64,000 bases of DNA, taken from positions 5,001 through 69,000 of the forward strand of contig NZ_CAKZHY010000052.1 in NCBI RefSeq assembly GCF_936928535.1, read 5' to 3'. Positions 59,457 to 64,000 of this stretch are shown piece after piece. Below the pieces are notes generated by a model, which saw only the letters and a program-made list of their open reading frames with translations, ran no database searches and was not told the DNA's origin. How positions within the stretch are numbered: the first letter of the stretch is position 1; each line of letters opens with the position of its first letter. The DNA comes from an uncultured Bradyrhizobium sp. (GTDB lineage: Bacteria > Pseudomonadota > Alphaproteobacteria > Rhizobiales > Xanthobacteraceae). A program made the translations under genes and the position numbers.

Positions 59457-59601
59457 GGCGCGTCAGTCCTCGCTTGGATCCACGCGCGAAGGCACGCGGG
59501 CTCAAGCGTCGTCAGAATGGCAATGTCGGGTAAGGAGCCGGCAAGCCGGCTCCCGGGTTCGTCAGGCCTCTGAAGAAGAGAGGCGGATCAGATGTGGCAA
59601 A

Positions 59602-60744
59602 TCAGATGTGATAGGTCTTCAGCGGCGGGATGCCGTTGAACGCCACGGCCGAGTAGGTCGACGTATAGGCCCCGGTGCCTTCGATCAGCAGCTTGTCGCC
59701 GATCTCGAGCGTGACGGGGAGCGGATACGGGTTCTTCTCGTACAGCACGTCGGCGCTGTCGCAGGTCGGGCCGGCGAGCACGCACGGGGTCATGTCTGCG
59801 CCGTCATGCGGGGTGCGGATGGCGTAGCGGATCGACTCGTCCATGGTCTCGGCGAGACCGCCGAACTTGCCGATGTCCAGGTACACCCAGCGCACCTCGT
59901 CCTCGTCGCTCTTCTTCGAGATCAGCACGACCTCGGATTCGATGATGCCGGCGTTGCCCACCATGCCGCGGCCCGGCTCGATGATGGTCTCCGGAATCTG
60001 GTTGCCGAAGTGCTTGCGCAGCGCGCGGAAGATCGAGCGGCCGTAGGTGACGACCGGCGGCACGTCCTTCAGGTATTTGGTCGGGAAGCCGCCGCCCATG
60101 TTGACCATGGTCAGGTTGATGCCGCGCTCGGCGCAGTCGCGGAACACCTGCGAGGCCATCGCCAGCGCACGGTCCCACGCCTTCACCTTGCGCTGCTGCG
60201 AGCCGACATGGAAGGAAATGCCGCACGGCTCAAGGCCTAAGCGCTTGGCGACGTCGAGCACCTCGACGGCCATCTCCGGGTCGCAGCCGAACTTGCGCGA
60301 CAGCGGCCATTCGGCGCCGGCGCAGTCGTAGAGGATGCGGCAGAACACCTTCGCGCCGGGGGCGGCACGGGCGACCTTCTCGACCTCGGCGACGCAGTCC
60401 ACAGCGAACAGGCGGATGCCGAGCGCGAAGGCGCGCGCGATGTCGCGCTCCTTCTTGATGGTGTTGCCGAAGGAGACGCGGTCGGGCGTAGCTCCAGCAG
60501 CCAGCGCCATCTCGATCTCGGCGACGGTGGCGGTGTCGAAGCAGGAGCCCATGGAGGCCAGGAGTGACAGCACTTCCGGCGCCGGGTTCGCCTTGACGGC
60601 ATAGAACACGCGGCTATCGGGCAGTGCCTTGGCAAAGGTCTGGTAGTTGTCGCGCACGACTTCGAGATCGACCACGAGGCAAGGCTCGGTGTCCCGGCCC
60701 TCGCTGCGGCGGTTGCGCAGGAATTCGTGAATACGTTCGGTCAT
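59602..60744 (-). CDS. Ornithine decarboxylase, fold III (PLP)
   Basis: 380 residues. The PLP Lys51 is in FYAVKANPAPEV, the glycine-rich phosphate loop is in MVNMGGGFPTKYL, EPGRGMVGNAG follows, and the substrate-side Cys is in GPTCDSADVLYE. This alanine-racemase-fold type is the usual alphaproteobacterial ornithine (or ornithine/lysine) decarboxylase and gives putrescine for the homospermidine synthase downstream. It is preceded by a long structured leader, which suggests control by RNA. CDSADVLYEK fits the ODC rather than the diaminopimelate class. Confidence 0.92.
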   Translation of the reverse strand: MTERIHEFLRNRRSEGRDTEPCLVVDLEVVRDNYQTFAKALPDSRVFYAVKANPAPEVLSLLASMGSCFDTATVAEIEMALAAGATPDRVSFGNTIKKERDIARAFALGIRLFAVDCVAEVEKVARAAPGAKVFCRILYDCAGAEWPLSRKFGCDPEMAVEVLDVAKRLGLEPCGISFHVGSQQRKVKAWDRALAMASQVFRDCAERGINLTMVNMGGGFPTKYLKDVPPVVTYGRSIFRALRKHFGNQIPETIIEPGRGMVGNAGIIESEVVLISKKSDEDEVRWVYLDIGKFGGLAETMDESIRYAIRTPHDGADMTPCVLAGPTCDSADVLYEKNPYPLPVTLEIGDKLLIEGTGAYTSTYSAVAFNGIPPLKTYHI

Positions 60745-61254
60745 AGCACTCTCCCAAACGGCCCAGCGACGGGGATCCGTTCAAAAAATGTCGTCGGATA
60801 AGCGCCCCGGCCAGATCGCGCGATGGAGGCGCGACGAGCCAAAGACTCAAATCAGACTGTGCTGCCGTGGATTGGTTGGGAATTTCCCGCCCGCACACCT
60901 GGCAATGAAGGACAAGCCTTTTCAGTAGCCCGCGCCGGCGTTGGAATGCCGGTAGAGACCAAAAAAGCCCGATCCGTCGTTGCTTTAAGTCGCGTCCCCC
61001 GTTGAGAGCGGGGTGCGCCGGTTCGCCTCCGGCTGCCAGTCACGGTTGCAAAAAGTGAAGTCACCTTCGACAAGGCATCTCTTGAGAGAGATGCTGGACG
61101 CTTCGGGTTTGCCGTCAGTCGTTCGACTTTTCAGTCCTCGACTTCTGCACTTCCGAAGAGCCCCTCGGCTTCTTCACCCCTTGGCGGCTGTCCGGCCTCT
61201 TGTCCGGATACCTACCGACTGACACACGACCACAGGCACGTGCGAAATTGGGCA
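60745..61254 (-). ncRNA. Long structured leader of ornithine decarboxylase, candidate speF-type motif
   Basis: About 510 bases between a likely promoter and the gene have no coding role on the leader strand. They contain perfect or near-perfect hairpins at 60935-60952, 60997-61013, 61018-61033 and 61075-61094, and a T-rich terminator-like stem at 60961-60986. A conserved RNA motif named speF is known upstream of alphaproteobacterial ornithine decarboxylase genes. The position fits, but I could not compare the sequences. Confidence 0.5.
60961..60986 (-). terminator. Possible attenuator hairpin in the ODC leader
   Basis: On the minus strand, AAAGC pairs with GCTTT and CGA with TCG around a CGGA loop, and six T follow. 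The stem is short and has a small internal loop. Its place within the leader suggests attenuation control, which is inference. Confidence 0.35.
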
Positions 61255-61260
61255 AGTCCG

Positions 61261-61289
61261 CACATAAGCGTTTTGACTCCGCTTCGCAA
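61261..61289 (-). promoter_or_regulatory. Possible housekeeping promoter for the ODC leader
   Basis: On the minus strand, TTGCGA (61289-61284), 17 bases, then TATGTG (61266-61261) give a moderate sigma-70-like pair. This would start the leader near 61254. The region is AT-rich compared with its surroundings. Confidence 0.35.
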
Positions 61290-61415
61290 GAATTTTTTTA
61301 GGCTGAGAACAGAATTGCCTAACATCTGCTTGCGCAGTGTTGCGCGAGCGACGCGGAAGATGAACGCGCGTTAAGTTTTCTGTGTTGTGCGCGCGTCGCT
61401 GACGCGTGAGACGTG

Positions 61416-61670
61416 TCAGCCGCGCTTGAAGAACGGCTCGACGCGCTGAGCTGCGCGAATGAAGGCGGTCATGACCAGCACGCCAAGTGCGAACAGCACG
61501 GCCTGAAGGATGTGCGCGCCCTGGTCACCGAGCCCGATCAGAATGGAGAGTGCCCAGCCGCCGGCAAACGCCGCGCCGAACACCTCGGCGCCGATCAGGA
61601 TGGCGGCGCTGATGACGGTGATGACGCTCGGCCAGACGATCTGACGGGAAGACGAGGAGGGCGCGTTCAT
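61416..61670 (-). CDS. Small membrane protein of unknown function
   Basis: 84 residues with two hydrophobic segments (about 15-37 and 50-70) and a basic C-terminal end (RAAQRVEPFFKRG). An AGGAGG-like purine-rich stretch lies before the ATG at 61670. No domain is recognised. It lies upstream of the ornithine decarboxylase leader on the same strand and is divergent from the oligopeptidase gene. Confidence 0.68.
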   Translation of the reverse strand: MNAPSSSSRQIVWPSVITVISAAILIGAEVFGAAFAGGWALSILIGLGDQGAHILQAVLFALGVLVMTAFIRAAQRVEPFFKRG

Positions 61671-61807
61671 GGGCGTTCAAGGTCCGGTGTTTCGAGGGCC
61701 GCAATCTCCCCGAAAAGGCGGGCGGGAGCAAGGCCAAATGGCCCAAAAAAGCCCCATCGCGTGCTATAGCTGGCTGCAACAAATTGCCTCAAAAAACGAG
61801 ACTTGCG

Positions 61808-63886
61808 ATGTCAGACCCCCGCCAAACTACGGACTCCGAGACCAATCCGCTGCTGAAGGCCTGGGTGACGCCGTTTGCGACCCCGCCCTTCAATGAGATC
61901 GTGCCGGAGCACTTCCTGCCGGCCTTCGAGCAGGCCTTCGCCGATCACTCCGCCGAGATCGCGGCCATCACTAATGATCCGGCTGCGCCCGACTTCGCCA
62001 ACACCATCACGGCGCTGGAGCGCTCCGGCAAGCTGCTGAACAAGGTCGCCTCCGTCTTCTACGACCTGGTCTCGGCGCACTCCAACCCAGCGATCCTCGA
62101 CATCGACAAGCAGGTCTCCTTGCGGATGGCGCGGCACTGGAATCCGATCATGATGAACGCCGTGCTGTTTGGCCGCATCGCCCAGCTGCACGAGAACCGC
62201 GCCCAACTCGGCCTGACACCGGAGCAGCTCCGCCTGCTGGAGCGCACCTACACCCGCTTCCACAGGTCCGGCGCCGGCCTGTCCGACGAGGCCAAGACGC
62301 GCATGGCCGAGATCAACGAGAAGCTGGCCCAGCTCGCGACCGGCTTCAGCCATCACCTGCTTGGCGACGAGCAGGACTGGTTCATGGAGCTGGGTGAGTC
62401 CGACCGCCAGGGCCTGCCGGAGAGCTTCGTCGCCGGCGCCAAGGCTGCGGCAGAAGATCGCGGCATGGCAGGCAAGGCCATCGTCACGCTGTCGCGCTCC
62501 TCGGTCGAGACTTTCCTGAAGAGCGCCGGCCGCCGCGACCTGCGCGAGAAGGTCTACAAGGCCTTCATCGCGCGCGGCGACAACGGCAACTCCAACGACA
62601 ACAATGCTGTTATCGGCGAGATCCTGAATCTGCGCGAGGAGAGCGCCAAGCTCCTGGGCTATCCGACTTTCGCCGCCTACCGGCTCGAGGATTCCATGGC
62701 CAAGACCCCGGACGCGGTTCGCGGCCTCTTGGAGCGGGTCTGGAAACCGGCCCGCGTCCGCGCGCTCGCCGATCGCGACGAGATGCAGGCGCTGATCACG
62801 GAAGAGGGTGGCAATTTCAAGCTCGCGCCGTGGGACTGGCGCTTCTATGCCGAGAAGCTCCGCCTCCAGCGCGCCAATTTCGACGACGCCGCGATCAAGC
62901 CCTATCTGGCGCTCGATCAGATGATAGCCGCTGCCTTCGATTGCGCCACGCGCCTGTTCGGCGTCACCTTCGAGGAGCGCAAGGATGTGCCGGTCTGGCA
63001 CCCCGACGTCCGGGTCTGGGAGGTCAAGGGTCCCGACGGCAAGCACAAGGCGTTGTTCTACGGCGACTACTTCGCCCGGCCGTCCAAGCGCTCCGGCGCC
63101 TGGATGACCTCGTTGCGCGACCAGCAGAAGCTCGATGGCGAGATCGCGCCGCTCGTCATCAATGTCTGCAATTTCGCCAAGGGCACCGGATCCGAGCCCG
63201 CGCTGTTGTCGCCCGACGATGCCCGCACCCTGTTCCACGAGTTCGGCCACGGCCTGCACGGCATGCTCTCCAACGTGACCTATCCGTCGCTGTCGGGCAC
63301 CTCCGTGTTCACCGACTTCGTCGAGCTGCCCTCGCAGCTCTACGAGCACTGGCAGGAGCGGCCCGAGGTGCTCAGGCAGTTCGCCCGCCACTACCAGAGC
63401 GGCGAGCCGCTGCCGGACGATTTGCTCAAGCGCTTCCTCGCCGCGCGAAAATTCAACCAGGGCTTTGCCACGGTCGAATTCGTCTCCTCGGCGCTGGTCG
63501 ACCTCGAGTTCCACTCCCAGCCGGCTTCAGCCGCGCAGGATGTCCGGGCCTTCGAGCGGCGCGAGCTGGAGAAGATCGGGATGCCCGAGGAAATCTCGAT
63601 GCGGCACCGGCCGACCCAGTTCGGCCATATCTTCACCGGCGATCACTACGCCGCCGGCTATTACAGCTACATGTGGTCGGAGGTGATGGACGCCGATGCC
63701 TTCGGTGCATTCGAGGAAGCCGGCAACATCTTCGATCCCGCCGTGGCAAAACGCCTGCACGACGACATCTATTCGAGCGGCGGATCGGTCGATCCGGAAG
63801 CGGCCTATGAGGCGTTCCGCGGCCGTCCGCCCGAGCCGGACGCGCTGCTGCGCCGCCGCGGCCTGCTCGACGACAAGGCGGCCTGA
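61808..63886 (+). CDS. M3-family oligopeptidase (OpdA/Dcp-like)
   Basis: 692 residues. The zinc motif HEFGH is at 477-481 and the later GTSVFTDFVELPSQLYEHW and RFLAARKFNQGFATVEFVSSALVDLEFH regions complete the thermolysin-like M3 site. There is no signal peptide, so it is a cytosolic oligopeptidase that degrades short peptides, including cleaved signal peptides. Length and the C-terminal YYSYMWSEVMDADAFGAFEEAGN stretch favour OpdA/oligopeptidase A or dipeptidyl carboxypeptidase. The ATG at 61808 was chosen over 61784. It ends five bases before the next start. Confidence 0.93.
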   Translation: MSDPRQTTDSETNPLLKAWVTPFATPPFNEIVPEHFLPAFEQAFADHSAEIAAITNDPAAPDFANTITALERSGKLLNKVASVFYDLVSAHSNPAILDIDKQVSLRMARHWNPIMMNAVLFGRIAQLHENRAQLGLTPEQLRLLERTYTRFHRSGAGLSDEAKTRMAEINEKLAQLATGFSHHLLGDEQDWFMELGESDRQGLPESFVAGAKAAAEDRGMAGKAIVTLSRSSVETFLKSAGRRDLREKVYKAFIARGDNGNSNDNNAVIGEILNLREESAKLLGYPTFAAYRLEDSMAKTPDAVRGLLERVWKPARVRALADRDEMQALITEEGGNFKLAPWDWRFYAEKLRLQRANFDDAAIKPYLALDQMIAAAFDCATRLFGVTFEERKDVPVWHPDVRVWEVKGPDGKHKALFYGDYFARPSKRSGAWMTSLRDQQKLDGEIAPLVINVCNFAKGTGSEPALLSPDDARTLFHEFGHGLHGMLSNVTYPSLSGTSVFTDFVELPSQLYEHWQERPEVLRQFARHYQSGEPLPDDLLKRFLAARKFNQGFATVEFVSSALVDLEFHSQPASAAQDVRAFERRELEKIGMPEEISMRHRPTQFGHIFTGDHYAAGYYSYMWSEVMDADAFGAFEEAGNIFDPAVAKRLHDDIYSSGGSVDPEAAYEAFRGRPPEPDALLRRRGLLDDKAA

Positions 63887-63891
63887 CCGGC

Positions 63892-64000
63892 ATGCGCGCG
63901 CTGGGATGGCTGCTCGCCGTTGCTCTCACGCTTGTGGCGGGCGCGGCGAGCGCACATCCGCATGTCTGGATCACCGCTTCAAGCGAATTGCTCTACGCCG
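63892..64000 (+). CDS. Start of a DUF1007-family exported protein (cut by the window end)
   Basis: The visible 36 residues begin with a hydrophobic signal peptide (GWLLAVALTLVAGAASA) followed by HPHVWITASSELLYA. HPHVWI directly after a signal peptide is typical of DUF1007 proteins, often linked to metal or nickel/cobalt transport. The start is five bases after the oligopeptidase stop, so the two may be cotranscribed. The rest of the gene is outside the window. Confidence 0.7.
   Translation, partial: MRALGWLLAVALTLVAGAASAHPHVWITASSELLYA

Noticed and set aside
61811..63514. A 567-codon open frame on the - strand across the M3 peptidase gene
   Set aside because: The opposite strand encodes an oligopeptidase with HEFGH. 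The antisense product has no recognisable domain and follows codon positions of the real gene.
1..64000. CRISPR array, tRNA, rRNA, prophage or integrative element
   Set aside because: No regularly spaced direct repeats, tRNA-like cloverleaf, integrase or phage structural genes were seen. Base composition and gene style are even over the window.

Overview
The window is about 64 kb of GC-rich, densely coding chromosome from an alphaproteobacterium, most probably Bradyrhizobium or a close relative. The evidence is a PhyR-NepR-EcfG general stress locus, homospermidine synthase with a fold-III ornithine decarboxylase, a DUF3551 protein, many exported or acyl-CoA-metabolising genes typical of rhizobia, and several families of dispersed intergenic palindromes. 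The assignment rests on gene content; no rRNA, tRNA, phage, insertion sequence or CRISPR array was seen.

Layout. 1-2298: the end of an unknown gene, then a membrane LTA-synthase-like phosphotransferase. 2363-9067: LysR regulator, sugar-type ABC transporter (Tat-exported binding protein and two permeases, no ATPase), cytoplasmic formylglycine-type sulfatase and DUF4432 epimerase-like protein, apparently a uptake-and-desulfation operon. 9095-12234: a leftward unit of GntR regulator, PhyH dioxygenase and SAF-domain dehydrogenase, with a perfect 20-bp palindrome upstream of the regulator. 12335-16106: an ECF41 sigma factor facing its typical AhpD-like partner, two tandem alpha/beta hydrolases and an O6-alkylguanine DNA methyltransferase. 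16245-28320: a large acyl-CoA catabolic region, with acyl-CoA ligase and thiolase leftward and TetR, SDR, enoyl-CoA hydratase-like, feruloyl-CoA-synthetase-like ligase, three acyl-CoA dehydrogenases and a nitroreductase-family protein rightward.

28392-30202 holds ecfG, nepR and divergent phyR, the core of the alphaproteobacterial general stress response. 30352-39451 is mixed: a SnoaL-like protein, an LprI-like secreted protein, htpG, an RND pump without an adaptor gene, DUF3551 and a Bug-type binding protein. 39661-43956 is a tight set of ligase, acyl carrier protein, second ligase and ketoreductase-like SDR with no ketosynthase, so possibly a small ACP-bound pathway. 44084-47972 has small unknowns, a DUF3095 protein with cyclase-like metal motifs, a GNAT enzyme and Fe-type superoxide dismutase.

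48165-53067 is a zinc operon: a Zur-type palindrome, a His-rich small membrane protein, ZnuCBA, a CobW/G3E GTPase with a long His-rich stretch and a WD40 protein. 53098-55101 has an MgtC-like protein and acetoacetate decarboxylase. 55144-60744 reads leftward: ornithine decarboxylase, GNAT, RidA, homospermidine synthase, and an exported argininosuccinate-lyase-like protein that lacks two conserved active-site residues. Ornithine decarboxylase is preceded by a structured region of about 510 nt that may be a regulatory leader RNA. The window ends with an M3 oligopeptidase and the start of a DUF1007 protein.
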